Below are positions 1 through 8,542 of a DNA stretch of 32,255 nucleotides, one piece after another. Below the pieces are notes generated by a model. That model was not told the DNA's origin, ran no database searches, and was given only the letters and a program-made list of their open reading frames with translations. The stretch is from contig JAEKMC010000072.1 in NCBI GenBank assembly GCA_019508115.1, positions 1-32,255 of the forward strand, written 5' to 3'. The DNA is from Sphingomonas sp. (GTDB lineage: Bacteria > Pseudomonadota > Alphaproteobacteria > Sphingomonadales > Sphingomonadaceae). Each line of letters begins with the position of its first letter. Within the stretch, counting starts at the first letter, position 1. The position numbers and the translations under genes are program-made.

Positions 1-2
1 AT

Positions 3-119
3 TTCGATCGCGATTCGAATACGATCGAGGTCTTCGTCACGCGCATCCGCAAGAAATTGGGCGCCGACGTGATCACCACCATCCGCGGGCTCGGCTACAG
101 CCTCGAGGAACCGGCCTGA
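3..119 (+). CDS. Response regulator, OmpR/PhoB type, C-terminal fragment (5' truncated)
   Basis: Only the last 38 codons lie in the window; the gene begins upstream. The translated end contains RIRKKLG followed by TTIRGLGYSLE, the recognition helix and C-terminal hairpin of the winged-helix domain of OmpR/PhoB-family response regulators, which bind promoter DNA when phosphorylated. The TGA at 117-119 is one base from the ATG of the histidine kinase at 121, so the two are almost certainly cotranscribed and form one two-component pair. The receiver domain is outside the window, so the signal cannot be named. A PhoP-like role is possible from the partner kinase's architecture, but this is not shown. 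Confidence 0.9.
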   Translation, partial: FDRDSNTIEVFVTRIRKKLGADVITTIRGLGYSLEEPA

Positions 120-120
120 C

Positions 121-1575
121 ATGCGTATGCCAGCGCTGAAGCGCTGGCTGGAGCTGCCGGCTAATTGGGGACGGCTGCTTATCGGCCGGCCCTTGCGCAT
201 ATCGGCGATTGAGGGCGGCCGTCCGCATGTGACGCGCGAGACGACGGGCTCGCTCACGCGGCGCATGCTCGGCATCGCCGCCTTGTGGATCGGGCTGCTG
301 CTCGCGGGCGGCGGGCTCGCGCTCGACCGCGTGCTCGACGACGCGATCACGAACAATTTCGATTCGCAGCTGAAATATGTGCTGTCGGCGATGATCTCTT
401 CGGCCGAGCTGGACGATGAGGGGGAAATCCGATTCAACCGTCCGCTCGGCGACCAGCGTTTCCTCGAACCCAATTCGGGCCTTTATTGGCAGGTGTCCGC
501 GCCTGGCCACGATCCCTTCCCGTCGCGATCGCTGTGGGACCGCCGTCTCCAGGTTCAGGGCAGCCATCGCGACGAACGCATGCACATTTACGACAGCCAG
601 GAGTTCGGCGCGGACGAGGGGCTGCGCATCCTGGAACGCGACGTCCGCTTGCCGGGATCGAACGTCACCTGGCGCTTCCAGGTCGCGCAGGACCGAAGCG
701 GCCTCGATGCGCAGAAAACGGTGTTGCGCAAGACGCTGATCCGCTCGTTCGCGATCCTCGGCTTCGGCCTGATCATCATGTCGGCGTTGCAGGCGACCTT
801 CGGGTTATGGCCATTGCGCAAAGTACGCCGCCAGATCGCGGCGGTGCGTGCGGGGCGCATGGCGCGGGTCGACACGCGGCTGCCGGTCGAGATCGCGCCG
901 ATGGTCGAGGAATTGAACGACCTGCTCGCGCATAACGAACGTCAGGCGGAGGAGGCGCGCACACATGCGGGCAACCTCGCGCATGCGCTCAAGACGCCGC
1001 TGACGGTGATCATGAACGAGGCGAGCGCGGACAGCCCCGAATTGTGCAGGACCGTGATCCGCGAGGCGACGACGATGCGCCGTCAGGTCGACCATCATCT
1101 TGCGCGGGCGCGCGCGGTCGGGCGGCGGGCGTCGGGGCAGAGCGTGTCGCCGGTCTGGCCGAGCCTGGAATCGGTCGAGCGCGCGGTCAGCCGGCTTTAT
1201 CCCAGGACCACGATCGATCTTGCGGGCGACCGCATGGCACGCGTCCATGTAGAACGGCAGGATCTGGACGAACTGCTCGGCAATTTGATCGAGAATGCCG
1301 CCAAATATGGTGGTGGCCGCGTGTTCGTGACGGTCGAGAGCGGCCCGCAATATATCGAGATCCAGGTGGAGGACGATGGCGCCGGCATCCCCGAGGCCCA
1401 GCGCGGCTCGATCTTCGAGCGCGGCGCGCGGCTCGATACCGAGAAGCCCGGCACGGGCCTAGGCCTCGCGATCGTGCGCGACGTCGCGCAAATCTATGGC
1501 GGATCGGTGATGCTGGACGAAAGCGAGGATCTAGGCGGATTGCTCGTTCGGCTGCGGTTGCCGGCGGTGAAATAA
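121..1575 (+). CDS. Sensor histidine kinase, two-component, membrane-bound
   Basis: This 484-residue kinase is the partner of the response regulator ending just upstream. A first membrane segment lies at about residues 50-70, followed by a periplasmic sensor region of about 140 residues and a second membrane segment at about 208-230 leading into a HAMP-like linker. The phosphoacceptor box reads LAHALKTPL with His288. The ATPase domain shows an N box around LIENAAKYG (387-397), a G1 box DDGAGIP (418-424), FERG (432-435) and GTGLGLA (444-450), so the kinase looks intact. The layout resembles PhoQ/EnvZ-type sensors, and the sensor region gives no clue to the ligand. The ATG at 121 adjoins the upstream stop. 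Met49 would be a later alternative start, but it would shorten the cytoplasmic N-terminus. Its 3' end faces the LytTR gene across a 38-bp gap holding a small palindrome. Confidence 0.93.
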   Translation: MRMPALKRWLELPANWGRLLIGRPLRISAIEGGRPHVTRETTGSLTRRMLGIAALWIGLLLAGGGLALDRVLDDAITNNFDSQLKYVLSAMISSAELDDEGEIRFNRPLGDQRFLEPNSGLYWQVSAPGHDPFPSRSLWDRRLQVQGSHRDERMHIYDSQEFGADEGLRILERDVRLPGSNVTWRFQVAQDRSGLDAQKTVLRKTLIRSFAILGFGLIIMSALQATFGLWPLRKVRRQIAAVRAGRMARVDTRLPVEIAPMVEELNDLLAHNERQAEEARTHAGNLAHALKTPLTVIMNEASADSPELCRTVIREATTMRRQVDHHLARARAVGRRASGQSVSPVWPSLESVERAVSRLYPRTTIDLAGDRMARVHVERQDLDELLGNLIENAAKYGGGRVFVTVESGPQYIEIQVEDDGAGIPEAQRGSIFERGARLDTEKPGTGLGLAIVRDVAQIYGGSVMLDESEDLGGLLVRLRLPAVK

Positions 1576-1586
1576 AGCGCCTCACT

Positions 1587-1600
1587 CCAGCGAAAGCTGG
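1587..1600. repeat. Palindromic intergenic repeat, copy 1
   Basis: CCAGCGAAAGCTGG forms a 5-bp stem with a GAAA loop between the convergent ends of the histidine kinase and the LytTR gene, and is followed by GATGACGGATG. The same core recurs at 11254-11273, 11304-11321 and 28784-28801. Lying between converging genes, it could act as a bidirectional RNA hairpin, but there is no T-run typical of an intrinsic terminator. Confidence 0.75.
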
Positions 1601-1613
1601 GATGACGGATGGG

Positions 1614-2291
1614 TCAGACGAGGTTCAATCCACGCACTGATGCGATGCCGCTCCGCGCGACCGGGACGACCAGGCCGTTGCTCAGTACCAGGCGCCAATT
1701 GCGGCCGTCCTGCTCGACCGCGCGGATCGCGGCGTGCGCGACCCACCAGCTGCGGTGCACGCGGAGTCCGTCGGGGCGGCCGTAGCGCGCGATCGCGGCC
1801 TTCATCGGCATCAGCTCGATCGTCGATCCGCCCGGGCGATGGATGCGGACATAATGGTCCTCCATCTGCAGGCAGAGCACATCGCTCGCCACCGGCAGGG
1901 AAACCGCGATGCCCAGGCTGCGCGCGCGACGCACCTGTTCGAGCATCGTCCAGCCCGCGACGATGAAGGCTTCGACCAGCAAGGTGCGGATATACCAATC
2001 GGCGGCCGACATCTTGCCGACTTCCTTCGGCCACGCCCAGGCGCTGAACAAAGCCGCCGCGCCCGCGATCGGGATTGCGGTCAGCGCGACCGCGAGCGCC
2101 GCCGCCGCGCCCAATGGCAGCCCCAGCCTGCGCCCGACGCGGATCATGCCGGGAAGCAGACCAGCGGCAAGCCCGGTGCCGATCACGATCATGCCGGTCC
2201 AGTCGAACAGGCAGATCAGCAGGTCGCCGCTCAGGAAGCCGATCAGGCCGATCGTGCCGCCCGCCGCCGCCGCGAACAGCAGCAACCGCAT
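1614..2291 (-). CDS. LytTR-family transcriptional regulator with N-terminal membrane domain
   Basis: From the ATG at 2291 the protein has 225 residues. Residues 1-118 form about four hydrophobic segments. The C-terminal part (about 130-225) matches the LytTR DNA-binding fold: LQMEDHYVRIH at 141-151, RVHRSWWVA at 177-185 and NGLVVPVAR at 205-213. There is no receiver domain, so it is a membrane-tethered LytTR protein rather than a classical LytR/AgrA response regulator. The start is uncertain. The frame is open far upstream, no convincing ribosome site precedes 2291, and a TTG at 2360 would add 23 mostly polar residues that look coding. The neighbour on the opposite strand starts at 2472, so control of that gene is possible but not shown. 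Function unknown beyond DNA binding. Confidence 0.82.
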   Translation of the reverse strand: MRLLLFAAAAGGTIGLIGFLSGDLLICLFDWTGMIVIGTGLAAGLLPGMIRVGRRLGLPLGAAAALAVALTAIPIAGAAALFSAWAWPKEVGKMSAADWYIRTLLVEAFIVAGWTMLEQVRRARSLGIAVSLPVASDVLCLQMEDHYVRIHRPGGSTIELMPMKAAIARYGRPDGLRVHRSWWVAHAAIRAVEQDGRNWRLVLSNGLVVPVARSGIASVRGLNLV

Positions 2292-2471
2292 CCACCAGCC
2301 AAGCTGACCCAGATCGGGCTCCCAGCTTTCGACGACGCCATCAAGTTCGTTTCCGCGCAAAAAACCAATTCCCGAACCCGTCTGCCCATTCGCGAATGAC
2401 CGCTGGCGGCGGCCGATCGCGCTCTTCAGCTTCCGGCATATCACGCACCCACAGAGCGAGAAAGGTGAGGA

Positions 2472-3047
2472 ATGGGCCAGGAATTGACGATTGGACGGCG
2501 CCAGTTGGGCGGGCTGCTGGCGCTTGGCACGCTGGCGTTGGCGAGCGGGGCGAAGGCCGCGGACGGTCCGGTCGCGCCGACCGGAGACATCCACGATTTC
2601 GACTATCAAGTCGGAACCTTGGAGGCGGTGCAGCGCAAGCTGAAGAAGCGCTGGACGGCCAATCCCGAATGGGAAGAATTCCCCAGCCGGTCGACCTACG
2701 TCCAATATCTGGGCGGCGCGGTCAGCCTGGATCAGACCGATTTCCCCACGCGCGGCACGTCCGGCATGACCGTGCGCGTGTTCAACGCCGAGAAGCGCCA
2801 GTGGCTGATCTATTGGGTCACGCGCAAATCGCCCGAAATGGGAACGCCGGTGGTCGGCGGCTATCAGGGTAATCGCGGGCTCTTCTACGGCGACGACCAG
2901 GAGGATGACGGCCGTCCGATCAAGGTGCGCTTCATCCGCACCAAGAGCCCGCCCGACAAGGAGCGTTGGGAGCAGGCCTTCTCGCTCGACAATGGGCTGA
3001 CCTGGGAAACCAACTGGACCGCCGATTTCACGCGCGTCCGTACCTGA
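2472..3047 (+). CDS. Exported DUF1579-like protein of unknown function
   Basis: This 191-residue protein starts with a signal peptide. An RR pair at 9-10 precedes a hydrophobic stretch ending near ASGAKA (about residue 29), which suggests export, possibly by the Tat route. The mature part opens with HDFDYQVGTLE, which resembles the D-F-x-x-G start of the DUF1579 lipocalin-like fold, and continues with alternating beta-rich segments and many Trp/Tyr residues. The ribosome site AAGGTGAGG lies just before the ATG. It is divergent from the LytTR gene, with about 180 bp between them. I assign the fold with moderate confidence and no enzymatic role. No cysteines or lipobox are seen. Confidence 0.8.
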   Translation: MGQELTIGRRQLGGLLALGTLALASGAKAADGPVAPTGDIHDFDYQVGTLEAVQRKLKKRWTANPEWEEFPSRSTYVQYLGGAVSLDQTDFPTRGTSGMTVRVFNAEKRQWLIYWVTRKSPEMGTPVVGGYQGNRGLFYGDDQEDDGRPIKVRFIRTKSPPDKERWEQAFSLDNGLTWETNWTADFTRVRT

Positions 3048-3082
3048 CCGGGGCATCGCCGTTCGCCTCGCTCTTTTCGGTT

Positions 3083-3127
3083 GAACCGGAACCCCGATCG
3101 CATCAGCTTGGCGCGGGATTCCGGTTC
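3083..3127. repeat. Inverted repeat upstream of the AIM24-family gene
   Basis: The left arm GAACCGGAACCCC (3083-3095) and right arm GGGATTCCGGTTC (3115-3127) pair at 12 of 13 positions around a 19-nt loop. The left arm also overlaps a small palindrome CGGTT-G-AACCG (3078-3088), so two folds compete. It lies after the stop of the DUF1579-like gene and 13 bp before the ATG at 3141. It could be a terminator for the upstream gene, a leader structure or an operator. There is no T-tract. Confidence 0.6.
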
Positions 3128-3140
3128 GAGGGGAAGGGCG

Positions 3141-3911
3141 ATGCGCTACGACATTTCCGGCACGGTGATGCAGACGGTCTCGATCGATCTCGATCGAGGC
3201 GAGCGGATCGTCAGCCAGACGCACCAGATGGCGTGGATGAGCGACGGCATCGCGATGGACACGCATACCGGCGGCGGGCTGTTCGCGGGCCTCAAGCGCG
3301 CGATGAGCGGCGGCAGCCTGTTCATCACCGAATATATCGCGGAGGCGCCCGGCCATGTCGCCTTCGCGCCGCGCTTTCCCGGCACGATCATGCCGGTCGC
3401 GCTTCGCCCCGGCCAGTCGCTGATCTGCCGCAAGGAGACGTTCCTGTGCGCCGAATATTCGGTGACGCTCGACATCGCGTTCCAGCAGAGGTTCGGCGCC
3501 GGCTTGTTCGCGGGCGAGGGCTTCATCCTGCAGCGCGTGACCGGGCCGGGCACGGTCTTCCTCGACCTCTCGGGCGAGGTGGTCGAGAAGACGCTGGCGC
3601 CGGGCGAGCGGCTGCGCGTCCATGCCGGGCATATCGGCGTGCAGGAGCCGACGGTGGAGACCGATATCCAGATGGTGCGAGGTTTCCGCAACGTCCTGTT
3701 CGGCGGCGAGGGCCTGTTCCTCGCGACGCTGACCGGCCCGGGCAAGATCTGGCTGCAATCGATGCCGATCCTGAACCTTGCCGAAGAGATTGCGCGTCAC
3801 CTGCCCGGTAATGAGCAAGCGCGCGGTGGCGGCATCGGCGGGGCCATCGGCGGCGGCGCGGCAGGCGTCGCGCTGGGCGGCATACTCGGCGGCATATTGG
3901 GCAACGAGTGA
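3141..3911 (+). CDS. AIM24/TIGR00266-family protein
   Basis: This 256-residue protein belongs to the AIM24-like family, beta-rich proteins of unclear molecular function that are widespread in bacteria. Supporting features are a Met/Gly-rich N-terminal part (HQMAWMSDGIAMDTHTGGG, 28-46), SGGSLFITEY (56-65), repeated GxG-hydrophobic turns such as GAGLFAGEGF (119-128), and LFGGEGLFLATLTGPG (186-201). The tail, about 229-253, is Gly/Ala-rich (GGGIGGAIGGG and similar) and may insert in or associate with a membrane. The ATG at 3141 was chosen because GAGGGGAAGG precedes it; an upstream in-frame start at 3081 is unlikely. Its TGA overlaps the GTG of the next gene (GTGA, 3908-3911), which indicates translational coupling to the winged-helix regulator. 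Confidence 0.85.
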   Translation: MRYDISGTVMQTVSIDLDRGERIVSQTHQMAWMSDGIAMDTHTGGGLFAGLKRAMSGGSLFITEYIAEAPGHVAFAPRFPGTIMPVALRPGQSLICRKETFLCAEYSVTLDIAFQQRFGAGLFAGEGFILQRVTGPGTVFLDLSGEVVEKTLAPGERLRVHAGHIGVQEPTVETDIQMVRGFRNVLFGGEGLFLATLTGPGKIWLQSMPILNLAEEIARHLPGNEQARGGGIGGAIGGGAAGVALGGILGGILGNE

Positions 3912-5548
3912 CGCGGGACACGCGTTTCACGATCGGCGGCTTTCGGGTCGATCCGGCCCGCAATGTCGTTGCGGGCCCGGATGGCGAGGTGCCGATCGAG
4001 CCCAAGATCATGGATGTGCTGTGCCTGCTCGCCGAACATCCGGGCGAGGTGCTGACGCGCGAGACGATCATCGATCGCGTCTGGGGGCACGCCTTCGGCG
4101 CCGACGAGAGCCTCACGCGCGCCATATCGCGGCTGCGCAAATTGTTCGGCGATGCACGCACGCCCGCGCAGGTGATCGAGACCATCTCGAAGCGCGGCTA
4201 TCGGCTGATCGCTCCCGTTTCCTTCACCTCGCCCCTGATGGCGAACGAACCCGCGACGCTCAAGCGCGCCGGAACCCGGTGGTGGCTGCTGCTATTGGTA
4301 CCGGTCCTGCTGGCATTCGCCGCCGGTGCTTTCCTCTATCTGCACAGGCCAAATGCCGCCGGCGCGGAAGGGTTGAGCGTGCTCGTGCGGCCGTTCGAGA
4401 CGCTCGGCCCGAACAATGGCGTCGCGGCCCGCACGCTGACCGATCAGGTCGCGGTCGCGTTATCGCGCGCGAGCCTGCTTCATGTGCGCAAGGGCGGCGC
4501 CGACGAGGCGGGCGAGGGCCTGGCCTATGCAATAAGGGGCAGCGTCCAACCGCTCGGCAGCGGCATTCGCGTCACGGTCGAAATCACCGATCCACGCACC
4601 GGCGAGAGCCTGTGGGGCGGCAATTTCGACCGACCGCAGGGCCTCGACCCGGCCGCCGAGGACGAACTCGTCAGCGCGATCGCAGGCGAGGTCGACAATC
4701 GGCTGCTCGGCTTCGCTAAGACTGCCATCAAGCGCAAATCGCTCTTCGCGATGCGGCCGTGGGAGCTGACCTTGCTCGCCACCTGGGTGCCGGGAAGCGA
4801 CGAGGTGTTCCTTCGTCCGCACACGGCGGACGCAACCTGGCCACAGCGCCGCGCGCTCACGCTCGACCCCGATTATGCCCCCGCGCACGCCTCGCTGGCG
4901 CAGGCACTGGCTTATTATGCTTTGTTCACGCGCGATGCGCCGGTCGAGCAAATGCGGCGCGAGGCCGCCTACCACGCGCGCCTTGCCAAGGCACTCGCGC
5001 CCCATGACGCGGGGGTCCTGTATGCGCTTTCGAGCTATTATCGCATGGTCGGCGATCGGCCCGCTGCGGAAGCGATGCTGCATCGCGTGCTTGCAGTGCA
5101 GCCCGATCATCCGGTCGCGCGGCTCGACCTCATATTCGTCGACGGGCTTTGCTCGGTGCATGGCGCGGCCGCGGCGGACGCACTCAGGAAGACGGTGGAC
5201 CGGCTTTCACCCGACAATCCGGTGCGCCCCGTAGCCTTGTCGCACCTTGCCGACATCGAACTCGGACGCGGCGACTTTGCAGGGGCGGCGGACGCGGCAG
5301 CACGCTCGCACGACATCGTGCACCAGACCTGGTCGGGCATGACGCTCGCCGCCGCGCTGGCCGAGCAGGGCAGGGATGCGGATGCGCGACGCATATCGCG
5401 GCAGACGAAGGCGGAATGGCCCGGGCTCGACTGGACGCGCTTCGCGATCACCATGGTTCCGGCCTGGTGCCTGGGTGGCCCGGATCAGGCGCGTGTCGCC
5501 ACCGCCTTTCGGAAGCTGGGCGCGATCGAAACCCAACAGATGCGATAG
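3908..5548 (+). CDS. Membrane-anchored winged-helix (CadC/ToxR-like) regulator with TPR-rich C-terminus
   Basis: This 546-residue protein starts at GTG 3908. The N-terminal domain (about 5-103) is an OmpR/CadC-type winged helix: it contains PKIMDVLCLLAEHPGEVLTRE, DRVWG, SLTRAISRLRKLFGD and KRGYRL. A single membrane helix follows (about 124-146, WWLLLLVPVLLAFAAGAF). The periplasmic part first carries a segment of the kind seen before TPR arrays in CadC-like proteins (SVLVRPFETLG...), then helical tetratricopeptide-like repeats from about 280 to the end. Such proteins can bind DNA from the membrane and sense a periplasmic signal. The GTG start fits because the winged helix begins immediately and the next Met lies inside the domain. 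It is translationally coupled to the AIM24-family gene and sits 100 bp before the receptor gene, a plausible target. Function is inferred. Confidence 0.88.
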   Translation: MTRDTRFTIGGFRVDPARNVVAGPDGEVPIEPKIMDVLCLLAEHPGEVLTRETIIDRVWGHAFGADESLTRAISRLRKLFGDARTPAQVIETISKRGYRLIAPVSFTSPLMANEPATLKRAGTRWWLLLLVPVLLAFAAGAFLYLHRPNAAGAEGLSVLVRPFETLGPNNGVAARTLTDQVAVALSRASLLHVRKGGADEAGEGLAYAIRGSVQPLGSGIRVTVEITDPRTGESLWGGNFDRPQGLDPAAEDELVSAIAGEVDNRLLGFAKTAIKRKSLFAMRPWELTLLATWVPGSDEVFLRPHTADATWPQRRALTLDPDYAPAHASLAQALAYYALFTRDAPVEQMRREAAYHARLAKALAPHDAGVLYALSSYYRMVGDRPAAEAMLHRVLAVQPDHPVARLDLIFVDGLCSVHGAAAADALRKTVDRLSPDNPVRPVALSHLADIELGRGDFAGAADAAARSHDIVHQTWSGMTLAAALAEQGRDADARRISRQTKAEWPGLDWTRFAITMVPAWCLGGPDQARVATAFRKLGAIETQQMR

Positions 5549-5648
5549 ACTTCACAAAGACCTCGGGAAAACATCACCTCTCCTTCGGGACGCCGGGACG
5601 AGCGCCGAACTAGCCGAGAGCCTGTCTTCCACAGGTTCGAGGCCTATC

Positions 5649-7688
5649 ATGCGACATAAGAATTGGACCGGGGCGCTGGCGCTCGCATTGCTGATCGAGG
5701 GCTTCCCGCTGAGAGCGGCGACTGCGCCGGACGAAAGCTATCCGGCACGCTTCTTCGCGGGCTTCCATCCCAGCAATGCGCTGGACATGGTCGAGCATGT
5801 CCCCGGTTTCACCTTCCAGCCCGGGGATGCGACGCTGCGCGGGATGGCGGAGGCGGCCGGCAATGTCGTGATCGACGGCAAGCGGATCGCGGACAAGAAT
5901 TTCACGCTCGACCAGGTACTGGAACGCATTCCGGCGACGCAAGTCGACCACATCGCGCTCATCCGCGGCAGCACACCGGGCGTCGATATGCTGGGCCAGC
6001 CGGTGGTCGCCAATGTCGTGCGCAAGGCGGTGGCGGGTGCGACGGGGGCGCTGACGGTTTCGAACGGAACCTATGCGGACGGGCGCATGATTCCGGGCCT
6101 CACGTTCGAACGTTCGCGCAGTTTCGGTCCGGGCCGCAGCCTTTCGTTCAGCGCCTCGCTATCGCGCTATGTCGAGGCCAAATTGGGCGACGGGAGCAGG
6201 CTGCGCACCGACGATGCGGGCCGGCCGATCGAGCGAGCGTGGATCGATGCGGCTTCCGGCGGCGTCACCGGTTTCGCGCAGGGTACGGCCGAGCTTCCCG
6301 GACTGGGAGGACAGCTCCGCTTCAATGGCACGCTGACCTGGACCAATTATCAGAAGCACCTGACCGATCATGTGTTTGCACCCGCGCCTAGCGTCTCGAC
6401 GCTTCACGAGACGCTCGGGGGGCTGGCGCACGGCCAGGCGGGCGGTGAGATCAGCGGCCATCTCGATCGGAAGTTCGGCGATGAGGTCGACAGCGAGACC
6501 AGTGCGCTGCTGCGGCTCGGGCGCAAGAGCTATCGTTCGCAACTCGATGCACCTGGCGCCGTGACGCTCTTCACGGAGCATGAGCGTTCCGGCGAGGCGC
6601 TCATGCGTTCGCGACTGCATTATGCCGCGAGCCCGAAGCTATCGGCCGCCCTGACGCTGGAAGGCGCCTATAACTGGCTGGATACACGCAGCGGCGTTCG
6701 CTTCAATGAATTCACGATCCCGCTTCCCAATGGGGTGGCGCGGGTGACCGAGGCACGTGGTGAAATCGGTGCGGAGGCGGTTTGGCAAGCGGCCAACGCA
6801 CTGACGGCCGAAGGCGGCGCGCATGTCGAGCTGTCGCGGATACACGCCGTCGCCGATACACGGCAGGCGCGCCATTACATCTACCCCAAACCTTATCTTC
6901 GCCTGACGCTGGCGCCGAGCAAGCGGCAGCAAGTGCGGCTGCGCGTCGCGCGCGAGGTCGGGCAGCTCGATTTCACGAACTTCGTCGCAGCGGCTTCGCT
7001 CGACAAAGGATCGATCTCGTCGGGCAATGCCGCGATCCGTCCCAACAGCGCGTGGATCGCCGAGGCGAGTTACGAATGGCATTCCGGCGGGGCCGCGGTA
7101 GCGCTCACCGCGCGCCATTCGTGGCTGAAGGATGTAATCGATCGTGTGCCCGTTACGCCTGCGGGCGGCGGCGCCTCATTCGACGCGCCCGGCAATATCG
7201 GTGGCGGTCACGAGGACGATCTGATCGGCGATTTGACGCTGCCGCTGGGCGGGCTCGGCGTGCCGCACGCCGAACTCAAGCTGGACGCCACCTGGCGCCA
7301 CGCCCGCGTCACCGACCCCACGACCGGCGACAAACGGCCAATCTCCAATCAGAAACCCGTCGAGTTCACCGCCAATTTCCACCAGGATCTGCCGCGCTGG
7401 AGGGCGGCTTGGGGCGCCAAGCTCGACACCGGCTGGAAGACCTCGACCTATTTGTTCGACGAGGTGGACTGGAACCGGACGAGCGCGTCGCTGACCTTGT
7501 TCGCGGATTATGTTCCACGACCGAACCTGTCCTTTCATCTCGAGATGGGGCAAGTGTTCGGGCAGCGCTACCGGCGCGTGATCGCCTCTTACGGCGGGCT
7601 GCGCGGCGCCGATCCACTGGCCTATCATGACGATCGCCGGCTCAGGCTGGGCCAGGTCTTGAGCCTGCGTGTGCGCCGCGCATTTTAG
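5649..7688 (+). CDS. TonB-dependent-receptor-like outer membrane protein
   Basis: This 679-residue protein has a signal peptide ending near LRAATA (about 25). A short plug domain follows (about 35-125), with the typical pattern VVIDGKRIADKNFTLDQVLERIP, then VDHIALIRG. The rest alternates beta strands and ends in LRVRRAF, with the C-terminal Phe expected of an outer membrane barrel. It is small for the family, and I see no clear TonB box between the signal peptide and the plug, so energised transport is not certain. The ATG at 5649 is preferred because the signal peptide starts there; the frame is open further upstream. It follows the winged-helix/TPR regulator in the same direction. Its stop overlaps the stop of the convergent tesB (TTAG, 7685-7688). 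The substrate is unknown. Confidence 0.85.
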   Translation: MRHKNWTGALALALLIEGFPLRAATAPDESYPARFFAGFHPSNALDMVEHVPGFTFQPGDATLRGMAEAAGNVVIDGKRIADKNFTLDQVLERIPATQVDHIALIRGSTPGVDMLGQPVVANVVRKAVAGATGALTVSNGTYADGRMIPGLTFERSRSFGPGRSLSFSASLSRYVEAKLGDGSRLRTDDAGRPIERAWIDAASGGVTGFAQGTAELPGLGGQLRFNGTLTWTNYQKHLTDHVFAPAPSVSTLHETLGGLAHGQAGGEISGHLDRKFGDEVDSETSALLRLGRKSYRSQLDAPGAVTLFTEHERSGEALMRSRLHYAASPKLSAALTLEGAYNWLDTRSGVRFNEFTIPLPNGVARVTEARGEIGAEAVWQAANALTAEGGAHVELSRIHAVADTRQARHYIYPKPYLRLTLAPSKRQQVRLRVAREVGQLDFTNFVAAASLDKGSISSGNAAIRPNSAWIAEASYEWHSGGAAVALTARHSWLKDVIDRVPVTPAGGGASFDAPGNIGGGHEDDLIGDLTLPLGGLGVPHAELKLDATWRHARVTDPTTGDKRPISNQKPVEFTANFHQDLPRWRAAWGAKLDTGWKTSTYLFDEVDWNRTSASLTLFADYVPRPNLSFHLEMGQVFGQRYRRVIASYGGLRGADPLAYHDDRRLRLGQVLSLRVRRAF

Positions 7689-8542
7689 GCGGCCTTCGAA
7701 GCGACCGGCCGGATCAGCCCTTCCTGCGCGACGCTCGCGATGTGGCGGCCGTCCTGCGTGTGGAACGTGCCGCGGGCGAGGCCGCGCCCGCCGCCGGCCC
7801 ATGGGCTTTCCATCGTGAAAAGCATCCATTGATCGAACGCAGGCGGCGCGTGCAACCACACACTATGGTCGAGGCTCGCGACCTGGAGCTTGCCGCTGAA
7901 CAGAGGCACGCCATGCGGCAGGACGGTTGTGGTCAGCAGCCCGAAATCGCTGAGATACGCGAGCATGGCGCTTCGCATCGCCGGATCGGCGGGCGCGGGG
8001 CCGGCGAGACGGAACCAGAGATAGGATGGGCCCGGCTGCGCGGCCGGCGCGAGCTCGCCGAACGGCGGGACGGGACGGAATTCGAAGGCGCGGAAACGCT
8101 TGAGGAAGTGCGCCATCAAGGGCGATCCGCCGCCGCTCTCGTCGCTTCGTTCCAATGTGTCGGGCGAAGGCACGCCGGGGAGGGCGACGCCATGTTCCAG
8201 CCCGGCCTCCGGTCGCTGGAAGGAGGCTGTCATGGTGAGGATCGGAGTCTCGCCCTGGAGCGCGACGATCCGCCGCGTGGCAAAACTGCGGCCGTCGAAG
8301 TCGTGTAGCACGCGGTAATCGATCGGCTGCTCCTCGTCGCCGGGGCGCATGAAATAAGCGTGGAGCGAATGGGCTTGCTGTCTCTCCGCAACCGAACGGC
8401 TGGCAGCGACCAGTGCCTGCCCGATCACCTGCCCGCCGAACACGCGCCCGCGCCCGCGATGATAGCGTCCGCCGCGCCACAGATCCGGCTCGGCCTGCTC
8501 GACGTCGAGCAGCGCAATCAGGGCCTCTACTTCATCGTCCAC
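7685..8542 (-). CDS. tesB: Acyl-CoA thioesterase II
   Basis: This 285-residue double-hotdog protein hydrolyses acyl-CoA to free fatty acid and CoA. The N-terminal hotdog carries GGRYHRGRGRVFGGQVIGQA and HSLHAYFMRPGD. The C-terminal hotdog has LDHSVWLHAPP (Asp225), ESPWAGGGRG and SVAQEGLIR (Gln273), corresponding to the Asp and Gln of the TesB catalytic triad. The Thr/Ser position falls in ESPWAGGG, a variant also known in ACOT8-like enzymes. Length matches TesB (about 286). Its start overlaps the end of the nitronate monooxygenase gene by 16 bp, so it is the last gene of the leftward fatty-acid operon. It probably frees CoA when poorly degradable acyl-CoAs build up. Confidence 0.93.
   Translation of the reverse strand: MDDEVEALIALLDVEQAEPDLWRGGRYHRGRGRVFGGQVIGQALVAASRSVAERQQAHSLHAYFMRPGDEEQPIDYRVLHDFDGRSFATRRIVALQGETPILTMTASFQRPEAGLEHGVALPGVPSPDTLERSDESGGGSPLMAHFLKRFRAFEFRPVPPFGELAPAAQPGPSYLWFRLAGPAPADPAMRSAMLAYLSDFGLLTTTVLPHGVPLFSGKLQVASLDHSVWLHAPPAFDQWMLFTMESPWAGGGRGLARGTFHTQDGRHIASVAQEGLIRPVASKAA

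Noticed and set aside
2292-3818. Extension of the LytTR frame far upstream on the minus strand (734 residues in total)
   Set aside because: The extension runs antisense to the DUF1579-like and AIM24-family genes and has no recognisable domain; only the first 20-25 residues upstream of 2291 might belong to the gene.
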